64,000 nt of DNA from Methylobacillus gramineus (lineage in GTDB: Bacteria > Pseudomonadota > Gammaproteobacteria > Burkholderiales > Methylophilaceae), in the NCBI RefSeq assembly GCF_020532675.1, contig NZ_JAJAVE010000001.1:1178001-1242000 (forward strand), given 5' to 3'. The translations under genes were made by a program, and so were the position numbers. Below the pieces are notes generated by a model, which was not told where the DNA came from, searched no databases, and saw only the letters and a program-made list of their open reading frames with translations. Numbering within the stretch: the stretch's first letter is position 1; the number at the start of each line of letters is the position of its first letter. Positions 53,516 through 61,345 of the stretch are shown one piece after another.

Positions 53516-53575
53516 GTCTAACCCGTCCATCAAGTGGGACGCGCTAAAGCGCGCTCCTTATGTCATACGTTAGAG
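53516..53575 (+). repeat. attC: attC5 (main family)
   Basis: R'' GTCTAAC (53516-53522), CCATCAAGTGGGAC, stem GCGC-TAAA-GCGC, CTCCTTATGTCATAC and R' GTTAGAG (53569-53575). 60 bases. Confidence 0.92.
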
Positions 53576-53578
53576 CTA

Positions 53579-53815
53579 ATGACCGATCACATGAAAATGA
53601 ATGAGACATCTTCAAGCTACATAAAGGCTAAAAGTACTTTAGAGAAGGCGCTAGATGAAAAGAATGCTGTCCCTGAGCCTGTGGCTGGCGAACGCAAGCA
53701 TGTCACTGCTCGACGTCTTAGAGCCGCGAAAAAGGTAGCCCAAGCACACTCTCAAGAGTTGAGTGTAAAATTACCAATGGGTGCCAACAAAAATGCAAAT
53801 GTTACTAAGCTCTAA
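53579..53815 (+). CDS. Cassette 6: small basic protein, unknown
   Basis: A 78-residue protein starting at ATG 53579, three bases after the R' core. Sequence is charged, with YIKAKSTLEKALDEKNA and a basic stretch (ERKHVTARRLRAAKKVAQAH), and no membrane segment. Its stop codon is the TAA of the attC6 R'' box. Another in-frame ATG lies four codons later. No family recognised. Confidence 0.65.
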   Translation: MTDHMKMNETSSSYIKAKSTLEKALDEKNAVPEPVAGERKHVTARRLRAAKKVAQAHSQELSVKLPMGANKNANVTKL

Positions 53816-53869
53816 CCCATCTATCAAGTGGGACTTGCTTGCGCAAGCCCCTTATGTCAAACGTTAGAG
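53810..53869 (+). repeat. attC: attC6 (main family)
   Basis: R'' CTCTAAC (53810-53816), CCATCTATCAAGTGGGAC, stem TTGC-TTGC-GCAA, CCCCTTATGTCAAAC and R' GTTAGAG (53863-53869). 60 bases. Perfect R''/R' match. Confidence 0.92.
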
Positions 53870-53876
53870 CGCAAAT

Positions 53877-54191
53877 ATGTCGTTAGCTTCATCAGAGCTT
53901 ATCGCATATTACTTATCTGGTAAGCCACTGGTTTGCGAGCTAGAAGTAAATCCATACCTTTGTGAGTTCTGGCCGCAGGCAGAGTTGAATCAATATAATT
54001 TAGAGTATGAGGTGCCACAGTACGCCCCAGGTTTTTTTGGTTTTGCCACAAGTGGTGGCGGTGAGATGTTCGCTATTTCGCCCACAGGTTCAATAGTCTG
54101 CTTACCTTTCATTGGTATGGAGCCATCGGTGGCTTTACCAATTGCTCCATCTTGGTCAGTTTTTGAGGGCATGCTACAAAATGCGCTCTAA
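53877..54191 (+). CDS. Cassette 7: SUKH (SMI1/KNR4-like) immunity-type protein
   Basis: A 104-residue protein starting seven bases after the R' core. YEVPQYAPGFFGFATSGGGEMFAIS followed by GSIVCLPFIGMEP and WSVFEGML matches the SUKH core: the helix-strand PExY-like region, the G-rich GGGE turn, and the aromatic end. SUKH proteins often neutralise polymorphic toxins and are common in cassettes. No toxin is visible beside it. Stop codon TAA comes from attC7. Confidence 0.8.
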   Translation: MSLASSELIAYYLSGKPLVCELEVNPYLCEFWPQAELNQYNLEYEVPQYAPGFFGFATSGGGEMFAISPTGSIVCLPFIGMEPSVALPIAPSWSVFEGMLQNAL

Positions 54192-54243
54192 CCCATCATT
54201 CAAGCGGGACGCCTAACGGCGCCCCTTAATTCAAACGTTAGAG
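54186..54243 (+). repeat. attC: attC7 (main family)
   Basis: R'' CTCTAAC (54186-54192), CATCATTCAAGCGGGAC, stem GCC-TAAC-GGC, CCCCTTAATTCAAAC and R' GTTAGAG (54237-54243). 58 bases. Confidence 0.93.
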
Positions 54244-54252
54244 GTCGTTAAC

Positions 54253-54696
54253 ATGTTCTCAACTGTTGATTTTGAGAAAATCCATTGGCACGACAACGCC
54301 ATTCATGGATTTCGTATTCTTGAAGGTGAGCATTGCGGCGACTTGGCTTTCGACATTGACTACATCACCGAATGGTTATCTCCGGTGGAAGGAGCCTTTA
54401 GCTTTCGAGTGGCGCCTTCTGATCTCACGTTTCATGAGGTTTCAGATCTCATCATTTCGATTAATTACGCTGCCGCTACTGCAGCAGTACAGCCGATGGC
54501 TATTCATGAAATTCACCGTGAGGTTGTCACTTACCCCAATGGATACGCTTCGTTTGCATGGAAAATTGAGTTAAATTGGCCTCCCAATAGTCACTTTTCT
54601 TTCCAATCCAGCGGGTTCACACAGCATCAACGGATGGAGCCTATTACTACGGGCTCACAATATTTATCGCCTACGGATAGATCCCATGACCTCTAA
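54253..54696 (+). CDS. Cassette 8: unknown protein
   Basis: A 147-residue protein. It begins MFSTVDFEKIHWHDNAIHGFR, a motif-like His/Asp pair, then continues with several beta strands (CGDLAFDIDYI, AFSFRVAPSDLTFHEV, YASFAWKIELNWPP). It looks like a soluble beta-rich domain with no membrane segment. I do not recognise the family; size and setting are like other immunity-type cassettes. Stop codon TAA is in the attC8 R'' box. Confidence 0.68.
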   Translation: MFSTVDFEKIHWHDNAIHGFRILEGEHCGDLAFDIDYITEWLSPVEGAFSFRVAPSDLTFHEVSDLIISINYAAATAAVQPMAIHEIHREVVTYPNGYASFAWKIELNWPPNSHFSFQSSGFTQHQRMEPITTGSQYLSPTDRSHDL

Positions 54697-54750
54697 CCCA
54701 TCCATCAAGCGGGACGCGCTAAAGCGCGCCCCTTATGTCATACGTTAGAA
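54691..54750 (+). repeat. attC: attC8 (main family)
   Basis: R'' CTCTAAC (54691-54697), CCATCCATCAAGCGGGAC, stem GCGC-TAAA-GCGC, CCCCTTATGTCATAC and R' GTTAGAA (54744-54750). 60 bases. Confidence 0.93.
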
Positions 54751-54756
54751 GTCTCA

Positions 54757-55041
54757 ATGTCGAATCTCTCAGTCCTAGAGCGCCTTGAAGAATCCTTCGC
54801 AGCATTTCAGCGCGATGAAGTATCACGCCATGACTTCCTGCGCTTCCTGAATATCAGCATTGAAGCTCTAGAAGGGGTTCCGTACGGCGTTCGAGAAGAG
54901 CTAAGAAAGCACGAGAAAGACATTGAGACAGAGGGTTACTTTGAGGAAGAGGGTTTCGAATCAAAGCTACCTCAAGCCAAAGCAGCTCTTGCAAGGTGGC
55001 TGACCTCACTGAAAAAACTCTATGCTCAAGAAAACTTCTAA
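54757..55041 (+). CDS. Cassette 9: small acidic protein, unknown
   Basis: A 94-residue acidic, highly helical protein (LERLEESFAAFQRDEVSRHD, LEGVPYGVREELRKHEKDIE). ATG at 54757 is six bases after the R' core. No membrane segment. Its stop TAA is the R'' box of attC9. Acidity and length would fit an immunity or antitoxin-like protein, but no family is recognised. Confidence 0.65.
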   Translation: MSNLSVLERLEESFAAFQRDEVSRHDFLRFLNISIEALEGVPYGVREELRKHEKDIETEGYFEEEGFESKLPQAKAALARWLTSLKKLYAQENF

Positions 55042-55124
55042 CATTCCGGTCAAAGCCCCTACGGCCTCCGCTGGACGCTGCCCGATAAAGCGCCGCGCAG
55101 CGCCCTTTACCTAAAACGTTAGGC
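55036..55124 (+). repeat. attC: attC9 (long, third type)
   Basis: R'' TTCTAAC (55036-55042), a longer arm containing CGGTCAAAGCCCCTACGGCC, a GCGC-rich stem, CCCTTTACCTAAAAC and R' GTTAGGC (55118-55124). 89 bases, the longest in the array. Confidence 0.85.
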
Positions 55125-55146
55125 ATTAATAATTGGGTGCAGTGTG

Positions 55147-55389
55147 ATGGCGACGAAAGAGCAAGCCGAAATTCAGATAACCGAACTTTTGCGTGAGTTG
55201 AATAATGAAGAAAGTGAATATAGTTTTCACATTCCAGGCTGGTCGCCAGAGAATTCATCAATAGGCCTCAGGTGGATGAGAAGCCAATTATGTGAGGGCT
55301 TCTATGTTGCCTATAAAATTGAACATTCAGCAAAGCGTGTAAATCTTAAAAGTTGGGAGTTACCAGTTTGGGGCAGTTACATTGCCTAA
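55147..55389 (+). CDS. Cassette 10: small protein, unknown
   Basis: An 80-residue protein. The ATG at 55147 is preferred to a GTG one codon earlier. Sequence starts MATKEQAEIQITELLRELNN, helical, then Trp- and Tyr-rich strands (IPGWSPENSSIGLRWMRS, GFYVAYKIEH). Its stop TAA is the R'' of attC10. No family recognised. Confidence 0.6.
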   Translation: MATKEQAEIQITELLRELNNEESEYSFHIPGWSPENSSIGLRWMRSQLCEGFYVAYKIEHSAKRVNLKSWELPVWGSYIA

Positions 55390-55443
55390 CCCATCATTCA
55401 AGCAGGACGCGCTAAATCGCGCCCCTTATGTCCAAAGTTGGAC
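55384..55443 (+). repeat. attC: attC10 (main family, diverged)
   Basis: R'' GCCTAAC (55384-55390), CATCATTCAAGCAGGAC, stem GCGC-TAAA-TCGC, CCCCTTATGTCCAAA and R' GTTGGAC (55437-55443), still GTTRRRY. 60 bases. Confidence 0.88.
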
Positions 55444-55456
55444 ACAGGAGAAAAAA

Positions 55457-56185
55457 GTGTTGAAGAAAATTGCTGTACTACTGACGGTAGTTGCAACGTT
55501 TAACCTTGCGCGAGCTGAAGGAGGAAACAATGGATCGAGCGAAACTGCGCCGATTAAACGCATTGACGTATATGTTTTGCCCTATTACCAATCTGCACAA
55601 TCGTTAGATGGGCACCCAACGGTGGACGTCGCTAAGGCGCTCAACGCCCAATTAGCATCTAATAATAAAGAGGACATCTTGGCTGTCAGGGACGCAATTC
55701 TGTCTCAGCCACAGCGTATTACGCCAATGACCCTGATGGTACTTGCCATCAGGCTTTATGATGTTGAGCTACGTGACGACGCTGTTTTTTGGTTCCATGC
55801 GGCTAAGAACCGCTATATCACAATGTCTGACGTACTCAATGTCAAATCCCCCGGACTAAACCAGGTGTATGAAGCTGTTAAAGGCTTTGCCACACTTGCA
55901 GGTCCATTTATCAATAGTTATGCGTTCTGTGATCTGGCTAAACAGCATGATGCAAGTACAAGAGCTATCACATGGACTGAGAAGAATCCTTATGAAGTGA
56001 TGTTCATGGAACAGCTTCCCGCGCTACCTGGTGATCGTTCCGAGAACCTAAAAAAATCTATCGCCAGTCTCAAAGAAAGTGCCCTGAAGGAGCAACAATA
56101 TTTGAGTGATCCAAAGACTCAAGAGGAGTTTAAGAGAAAGCGTAATGAGCAACATGTCCCTGAGCAATTCTGTTGGTCCGCATGA
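55457..56185 (+). CDS. Cassette 11: exported protein, unknown
   Basis: A 242-residue protein with a GTG start and strong SD (CAGGAGAAAAAA) at 55446-55450. Residues 1-20 form a signal peptide (LKKIAVLLTVVATFNLARA). The remainder is soluble and helical (DVAKALNAQLASNNKEDILA, ITPMTLMVLAIRLYDVELRD). A longer in-frame reading from 55382 would begin inside the previous attC and lack these features. No family recognised. Confidence 0.72.
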   Translation: MLKKIAVLLTVVATFNLARAEGGNNGSSETAPIKRIDVYVLPYYQSAQSLDGHPTVDVAKALNAQLASNNKEDILAVRDAILSQPQRITPMTLMVLAIRLYDVELRDDAVFWFHAAKNRYITMSDVLNVKSPGLNQVYEAVKGFATLAGPFINSYAFCDLAKQHDASTRAITWTEKNPYEVMFMEQLPALPGDRSENLKKSIASLKESALKEQQYLSDPKTQEEFKRKRNEQHVPEQFCWSA

Positions 56186-56192
56186 ACTCTAT

Positions 56193-56258
56193 GCCCAACC
56201 CTTCATTCCACCGGACCTCGCGCCTACGGCGCGATCCCGGTGAATTCAAACATTAGGC
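56193..56258 (+). repeat. attC: attC11 (last site, second type, mutated R')
   Basis: R'' GCCCAAC (56193-56199), CATTCCACCGGACC, stem CGCGCC-TAC-GGCGCG, GGTGAATTCAAAC and ATTAGGC (56252-56258) where GTTAGGC is expected. 66 bases. The G-to-A change in the core of the terminal site makes recombination there unlikely. Confidence 0.8.
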
Positions 56259-56570
56259 TTAACCAATTTCCTCCATGAACTATGCACCGAGATTATCCAA
56301 AATGCGTCATATATATCACCCCATTCGAGAGCTCGTGATCAGCTTGACCGCAGTCGCGTGTTAGCGGCTTCATCATGATGCAGACTCAACGCTTCTAAAT
56401 ATTCACGCTCTACCGCTTGTTTGAGCCAAGAATCAATCATCAATCCCTTGGCAATGTGCGCTAAATAGCCTTGCAATCATCTTTGACACTTTATCTCAGC
56501 ACGCATGATGGTGGCGCTTGCATTTACAGGTACTATCTATCCCCACCAATTCAAGAGATACCATTTCCTA
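56259..56570. other. Right flank of the integron
   Basis: About 310 bases between the last attC and hflX. It holds a short minus-strand frame at 56339-56440 (listed below) and the hflX promoter region. No further attC core (GTTRRRY with a matching partner) is visible. Confidence 0.5.
56339..56440 (-). pseudogene. Short minus-strand gene remnant
   Basis: A 33-codon frame from an ATG at 56440 (MIDSWLKQAVEREYLEALS) to TGA at 56339-56341; the same frame stays open 14 codons further upstream (LQGYLAHIAKGL). It is charged and helical, like the end of a small regulator or antitoxin. It may be a remnant left at the integron boundary. Confidence 0.3.
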
Positions 56571-57908
56571 ATGCAAAGTGAAGTAAAAGAGTCCGTCAGG
56601 TACGCCGTGGTTGCGGCAGTTCAGCTGCCCAGTGTGAGCGACATTGAGTTTGAATCCTCCCTTAGCGAACTGCGCGAACTTGCAAAAACACTCGGTTACG
56701 AGGTCGTACACACATTTGTGCAGAAGCGCGCAGGCTTCGATATCACGGGCTATCTTGGTGTGGGTAAGCGCGAGGAAATACGTCACTATGTGAGCAATGA
56801 ATCCGGGGATGCCGAATCTCAAGAGTCTAATCCTAGTTTTCGCAACATTGAGGCCGTGCTGGTTGACCACGAAATTTCCCCATCCCAAGCGCGTAACCTG
56901 GAAAAGGAAGTTGGTTGCGAGGTGATGGACCGTACCATGGTCATCCTTGAAATCTTTCACCGGAATGCCCGCTCACGGGCAGCGCGTGCCCAGGTAGAGA
57001 TTGCACGTCTTGGCTATATGGCGCCACGGTTGCGCGAAGCAGCGAAACTGGCCGGCCCACAGGGACGTCAGCGTAGCGGTGCTGGTGGTCGCGGAGGCGG
57101 TGAGTCACACACTGAACTGGATAGACGCAAGATTCGCGACCGCATTGCTGAATTGCAACAGGAAATCGTTGTGATGGATGGCGAGCGCAAGACGCAGCGC
57201 GCGCGCCGGCAAGAGCGCCAAGGCCTGGCGGCTGTCGCCCTGGTAGGGTATACCAATGCAGGCAAATCAACTTTGATGCGCGCACTGACAGGCAGCGAGG
57301 TGCTGGTGGCGAACAAGCTTTTCGCCACACTGGATACCACGGTACGGGCATTGTATCCAGAGAGCGTTCCACGCGTGCTGGTCAGCGATACCGTCGGCTT
57401 CATCAAGAACCTGCCACATGGCCTGGTCGCCTCTTTTAAATCTACGCTTGATGAGGCGCTGGATGCATCATTGCTACTGCATGTGATTGATGCAAGCGAT
57501 CCTGGTTTTGAGCGCCAGCTTGAGGTGACAGATAAAGTGCTTGAGGAAATCGGCGCGGATGTAGTGCCACGTATTCGCGTATTTAACAAGATTGATTACG
57601 TTGGCGACGCAACAGCACAAGCTGAGTGTGAGGCCAATCTGCGATTAAAGTACCCGGATTGCATCGTCATGAGTGCCCGCCGCCCGGATGAAGTGGCGAT
57701 GCTGCGCCAGAAGCTTGTCGATTTTTTCCAGCAGGACCTGGTTGAAACCGAGATTTTTCTACCTTGGTCAGCACAACAATTACGCGGCAAAATTTACGCC
57801 ACCTGTGAGGTATTAAGCGAGCGCTCGGAGAATGATGGTACTTTCTTCACTGTTCGCGGCGATCCCCATGACCTAAATCACCTGCGTGAACAGTTATTGC
57901 AGTTCTAG
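56571..57908 (+). CDS. hflX: HflX-family ribosome-splitting GTPase
   Basis: A 445-residue GTPase. The N-terminal HflX domain has GYEVVHTFVQKRAGFDITGYLG and GVGKREEIRHYV, a helical linker is Arg/Glu-rich, and the G domain has VALVGYTNAGKSTLMRALT (G1), DTTVRALYPE (G2), VSDTVGFIKNLPHGLVASFK (G3, DTVG) and FNKID (G4). It dissociates stalled or hibernating ribosomes in stress. I prefer the ATG at 56571 to one 22 codons upstream because the extra residues look non-conserved. It stands alone, away from hfq, as second HflX copies often do. Confidence 0.9.
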   Translation: MQSEVKESVRYAVVAAVQLPSVSDIEFESSLSELRELAKTLGYEVVHTFVQKRAGFDITGYLGVGKREEIRHYVSNESGDAESQESNPSFRNIEAVLVDHEISPSQARNLEKEVGCEVMDRTMVILEIFHRNARSRAARAQVEIARLGYMAPRLREAAKLAGPQGRQRSGAGGRGGGESHTELDRRKIRDRIAELQQEIVVMDGERKTQRARRQERQGLAAVALVGYTNAGKSTLMRALTGSEVLVANKLFATLDTTVRALYPESVPRVLVSDTVGFIKNLPHGLVASFKSTLDEALDASLLLHVIDASDPGFERQLEVTDKVLEEIGADVVPRIRVFNKIDYVGDATAQAECEANLRLKYPDCIVMSARRPDEVAMLRQKLVDFFQQDLVETEIFLPWSAQQLRGKIYATCEVLSERSENDGTFFTVRGDPHDLNHLREQLLQF

Positions 57909-58457
57909 ACGCTGCAGGTTCCGTTCGCAAGGATTGATCGCGATACGGCAGAAAGGAAAAGCTTGAGGTGAAGGGCAAAGTCTGGCACAAAAGCATGTGC
58001 CGCAATGACATCTTGGGTTAGATCATTACTCCCCAGCTTGCGCCAACTTAATAAACGCCTGCACATCTGTTTCACTGATGCCCAGGTAGATCTGTTTGGC
58101 GATGCCTTGTTTTCCCAACCGTACTAGTGTCACATCAAAACGGCTTTGGTATTCTCCACCAGCCAACGCGGCAAGCGCCCGGCAGCGATTTGCAACACTC
58201 AGCCCCAGACTCGATAGGGTGACACTCTTTCAACGCGTAGGGTAGACATTGCGCAGTATTAACAAGGCTGTATCCATCCCAGCGCACTCATGTCAATTTG
58301 CATGTCGGCTTGCCAGCGAGTAGCAGGACGGCGTCACTCGCAGGCCTCGATCCGCCGTACTGCGCTTATCCTTGATGAGCCACGAGAAATATGCTCAATT
58401 CATGCTAAATTAGATGTTGATCTAAATTAAGACAACGTATTCAAGGGTAGATAGATC
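57909..58457. other. Long non-coding gap between hflX and the EAL gene
   Basis: This 549-base stretch has no clear gene. The plus strand has no frame of interest. A minus-strand frame at 58026-58229 is listed separately. The last 100 bases are AT-rich and probably carry the EAL gene promoter. Confidence 0.5.
58026..58229 (-). pseudogene. Possible gene remnant, no start codon
   Basis: An open frame between a TGA and a TAA (tta at 58026-58028). It reads SSLGLSVANRCRALAALAGG, then RFDVTLVRLGKQGIAKQIYL and GISETDVQAFIKLAQAGE, with a protein-like composition, but no ATG or GTG begins it. A truncated small gene is possible; I do not recognise it. Confidence 0.22.
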
Positions 58458-59261
58458 ATGGGCATGTTAGACAATTTCGTTCCTGTAGGATGCAAAGCAT
58501 GCAGGGACAAGACCAAGCTAGGTATCGATTTCACGATGGCGTTCCAGCCGATTGTGGATATTTCGAATAACAGCATATTCGGTTACGAGGCACTGGTTCG
58601 CGGAATCAATAATGAAGTCGCCGCCAGTATCCTCTCTCAACTTAATGATGAAAACCGCTATCTTTTTGATCAGTCCATTCGTGTCAAAGCCATAGATCTG
58701 GCAAAACAGCTTGATTTGCAGGGCATGCTAAGCATCAACTTTCTTCCCAATGCAGTTTATAAACCGGAAACGTGCATACGTGCCACGCTGGAAGCGGCTG
58801 CAGAGGTTAACTTCCCTACCGACAGGATCATTTTTGAAGTAACCGAAGGCGAGCGAATCATTGATAACGAGCACCTTCGTAATATTTTTATTGAATACAA
58901 GAAACATAATTTCACAACGGCGATTGATGATTTTGGCGCTGGCTACGCAGGGCTGAACTTACTCGCGGACTGGCAGCCCGACATCATCAAGCTGGATATG
59001 GCAATGACACGCAATATCCACCAGGACCGCGTTCGAAGAGCCCTGGTGTTCGGCATATTGTCGATTTGCCGCGAACTCTCCATCAAGGTCATTGCAGAAG
59101 GCATTGAGGCCAGGGAAGAATGCCTGACCCTGGCGGACGAAGGCGTCACATTGTTTCAGGGATATTTTTTTGCCAAGCCGGGGTTTGAATGTCTGCCTCA
59201 AATCCCTGATGAGATATGGCCATTGGTTAAATCTCGCCGAACCCGTGATAGCCGAAGATAG
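58458..59261 (+). CDS. Stand-alone EAL-domain c-di-GMP phosphodiesterase
   Basis: A 267-residue protein with one EAL domain. All active-site parts are present: YEALVRG, SINFLPNAVY, FEVTEGE, DDFGAGYAG, IIKLDM, AEGIE and LFQGYFFAKP. A short N-terminus with CKACRD precedes it and a basic tail (KSRRTRDSRR) ends it. It lacks a membrane anchor or GGDEF partner, so it should be a cytoplasmic c-di-GMP hydrolase, of the YcgF/BlrP1-EAL subtype without a sensor. Monocistronic. Confidence 0.9.
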   Translation: MGMLDNFVPVGCKACRDKTKLGIDFTMAFQPIVDISNNSIFGYEALVRGINNEVAASILSQLNDENRYLFDQSIRVKAIDLAKQLDLQGMLSINFLPNAVYKPETCIRATLEAAAEVNFPTDRIIFEVTEGERIIDNEHLRNIFIEYKKHNFTTAIDDFGAGYAGLNLLADWQPDIIKLDMAMTRNIHQDRVRRALVFGILSICRELSIKVIAEGIEAREECLTLADEGVTLFQGYFFAKPGFECLPQIPDEIWPLVKSRRTRDSRR

Positions 59262-59520
59262 GGCTGTTTTGATCACCAAAGGTGATGGCAGGCGCTTGGG
59301 TCTTGGGCTAATTCTGCTTTACCAAAGCGCTGGAAACCTGACCATTTTGTCATCCCTGCCATATCCAGCCAGCACATAAACATCATTACATTCTGATTCA
59401 ATGAACAATGTCCATCTATACAACGGACACAGTGGGGTAGGATCAATCAGGGACAGCGCTCAATTCATGAATTAATTCATGAATCATAGATGAGTTGCAG
59501 TTGCCATCCTGCCGCCCTTC

Positions 59521-60570
59521 TCACGCAAACGGCAAATCCCCATCTGCCTTGCCCACCACGCCTACCTGATGCACGGCTTTCATGAAATCTGGATCTTCAT
59601 GCAGGGCAACCATATCGGCCGGATGCCTGCGACCATGCATGCGGGCCAGGCGCGCCAGGCTTTGCGCGGAGATATCCCACTTGAGGTTGGCCAGCAACTC
59701 ATCTGCTTTGTCAGGCTGGTTGCATAGCAGCACCATGTCACAGCCAGCATTCAGTGCTGCCAGTGCACGCTGAGTCACGTCACCCGCTACCCCGGCGCCT
59801 TCCATGGAAAGATCATCGCTGAAAATCACGCCATTAAACTCAAGACGTTGACGCAAGACTTTCTGCAGCCAGCGTTCGGAGAATCCAGCAGGCTTGTCAT
59901 CCACTTTGGGATAAATCACGTGGGCTGGCATGATGGCCTGAATGCCATCATCAATCAGCTGGCGAAAGGTCTGCATATCAGATTGGGCAATCTGGTCAAA
60001 CTCGCGCTCATCCACAGGGATCGCCACATGAGAATCTGCCACCACATAGCCATGGCCGGGGAAATGCTTGCCTACCGCTGCCATGCCACCACGCTTGAGC
60101 CCTTGCAGCAATGAAAACGCCAGCTCATTGATGGCCTGTACATTGCCATGAAAAGCACGATCCCCAATCACCTGGCTCTCGCCATAATCCATGTCCAGCA
60201 CAGGGGTGAAGCTGAAATCCACGCCATGAGCACGCAGCTCTGCCGCAATGATCCAGCCTGCCTCTTCAGCCAGCTGGCGTGCTTTGCGTGGATGCTCATC
60301 CCATATCTTGCCGAATTCACGCATGGGTGGAATCTTGCTGAATCCTTCGCGGAAACGTTGCACCCTGCCGCCCTCATGATCCACCGCAATCAGCAAGGGT
60401 GGCTGGCGTACGGCATGAATGCTGTCGGTCAGGGCCTTGAGCTGATTTGGTGATTGAAAGTTGCGCGCAAACAAAATAACCCCACCCACCAGCGGATGCT
60501 GGATGCGGCGAATATCTTCCTTGGATAACTCAGTGCCAACCACATCGAGCATGACGGGTCCCAGGGACAT
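59521..60570 (-). CDS. nagZ: Beta-N-acetylhexosaminidase NagZ
   Basis: A 349-residue GH3 enzyme: GVILFARNFQSPNQL, IAVDHEGGRVQRFREGF, AAVGKHFPGHGYVVADSH (the catalytic HxxGxG loop) and VIFSDDLSMEGAG with the catalytic Asp. It removes GlcNAc from anhydro-muropeptides in cell-wall recycling. ATG at 60570 has AAAGGA seven bases away. No signal peptide, so cytoplasmic as expected. Confidence 0.95.
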   Translation of the reverse strand: MSLGPVMLDVVGTELSKEDIRRIQHPLVGGVILFARNFQSPNQLKALTDSIHAVRQPPLLIAVDHEGGRVQRFREGFSKIPPMREFGKIWDEHPRKARQLAEEAGWIIAAELRAHGVDFSFTPVLDMDYGESQVIGDRAFHGNVQAINELAFSLLQGLKRGGMAAVGKHFPGHGYVVADSHVAIPVDEREFDQIAQSDMQTFRQLIDDGIQAIMPAHVIYPKVDDKPAGFSERWLQKVLRQRLEFNGVIFSDDLSMEGAGVAGDVTQRALAALNAGCDMVLLCNQPDKADELLANLKWDISAQSLARLARMHGRRHPADMVALHEDPDFMKAVHQVGVVGKADGDLPFA

Positions 60571-60598
60571 AGGCAAAATCCTTTCTATAATGGTGACG

Positions 60599-61318
60599 CT
60601 AATGCGTTTTCAGGGAAAACGGGGTGAAATTGGTATCATGGTCGTAGTAATCTTCGTTCTCGGCTTTCTTGAGCCATGCCACGACCTTATAAGTGACTGG
60701 CGTCAATACTACCTCAACACCGACCTTGGCAAGAAACTGTGCCCCCATGACAAGTAATAGCTTGTCATCCGGGATGATGCCACTCCCGTAAAATGCCAGT
60801 GGGTAAAACAGCAACGAATCCACGCCTTCGCCAAAAATGGTCGAGCCTATGGTGCGGGCCCAAAGCCAGCGACCATTGGTCCAGACTTTCATCTTGGCCA
60901 GCACGACAGAGTTAATGAACTCGCCGCAGGCAAAAGCGATCAAGCCCGCGAGGGAAATACGCCAGGCAGAGCCAAATGCCACTTCATAAATGTGCTGGTT
61001 TTCCCAGAAAGGCGCTGGCGGCAGCGCCACAATCACCCAGGCCATGGCCGAGGCAAAGGCAAGTGCCGCAAAGCCGGTCCAAATCACCCTGCGCGAGCGG
61101 GCATAGCCATACACTTCAGTGAGGACATCGCCAAACACATAAGAGATCGGGAAGAACAATACGCCAGCGCCAAACGTCAATGTGCCGATCAGGGGCAAGT
61201 CAATTTGGGAAATTTTGGCTGGGCCAATCAGGTTGGAGCACACCAGCACAGTGACGAAAGCCACCATGACAAAGTCATAATATCGATAACTGCGCTGCCC
61301 TTGAGTGCTCTTACTCAT
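60599..61318 (-). CDS. Queuosine precursor transporter (YhhQ family)
   Basis: A 239-residue membrane protein with about six helices. VLVCSNLIGPAKI near the start, then FPISYVFGDVLTEVYGYARSRRVIW (split over about residues 55-80), and GEFINSVVLAKMK and GSTIFGEGVDSLLFYPLAFYG are the YhhQ/VUT-1 signature, the family importing preQ0/preQ1. Start at ATG 61318, two codons after a GTG. Between nagZ and the peptide transporter genes, 27 bases from the permease. Confidence 0.92.
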   Translation of the reverse strand: MSKSTQGQRSYRYYDFVMVAFVTVLVCSNLIGPAKISQIDLPLIGTLTFGAGVLFFPISYVFGDVLTEVYGYARSRRVIWTGFAALAFASAMAWVIVALPPAPFWENQHIYEVAFGSAWRISLAGLIAFACGEFINSVVLAKMKVWTNGRWLWARTIGSTIFGEGVDSLLFYPLAFYGSGIIPDDKLLLVMGAQFLAKVGVEVVLTPVTYKVVAWLKKAENEDYYDHDTNFTPFSLKTH

Positions 61319-61345
61319 GTCCACGCCCTCACCGATATCGCTGGT

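Noticed and set aside
55382-55456. Extension of the cassette 11 gene upstream to 55382
   Set aside because: It would begin inside attC10 and cross the cassette boundary, and it lacks the SD and signal peptide that mark GTG 55457.
51036-56258. CRISPR-like array of about 60-base repeats
   Set aside because: The repeats are separated by whole genes of varied length, are imperfect, and carry R''/R' boxes with GTTRRRY. They are attC sites, and there are no cas genes.
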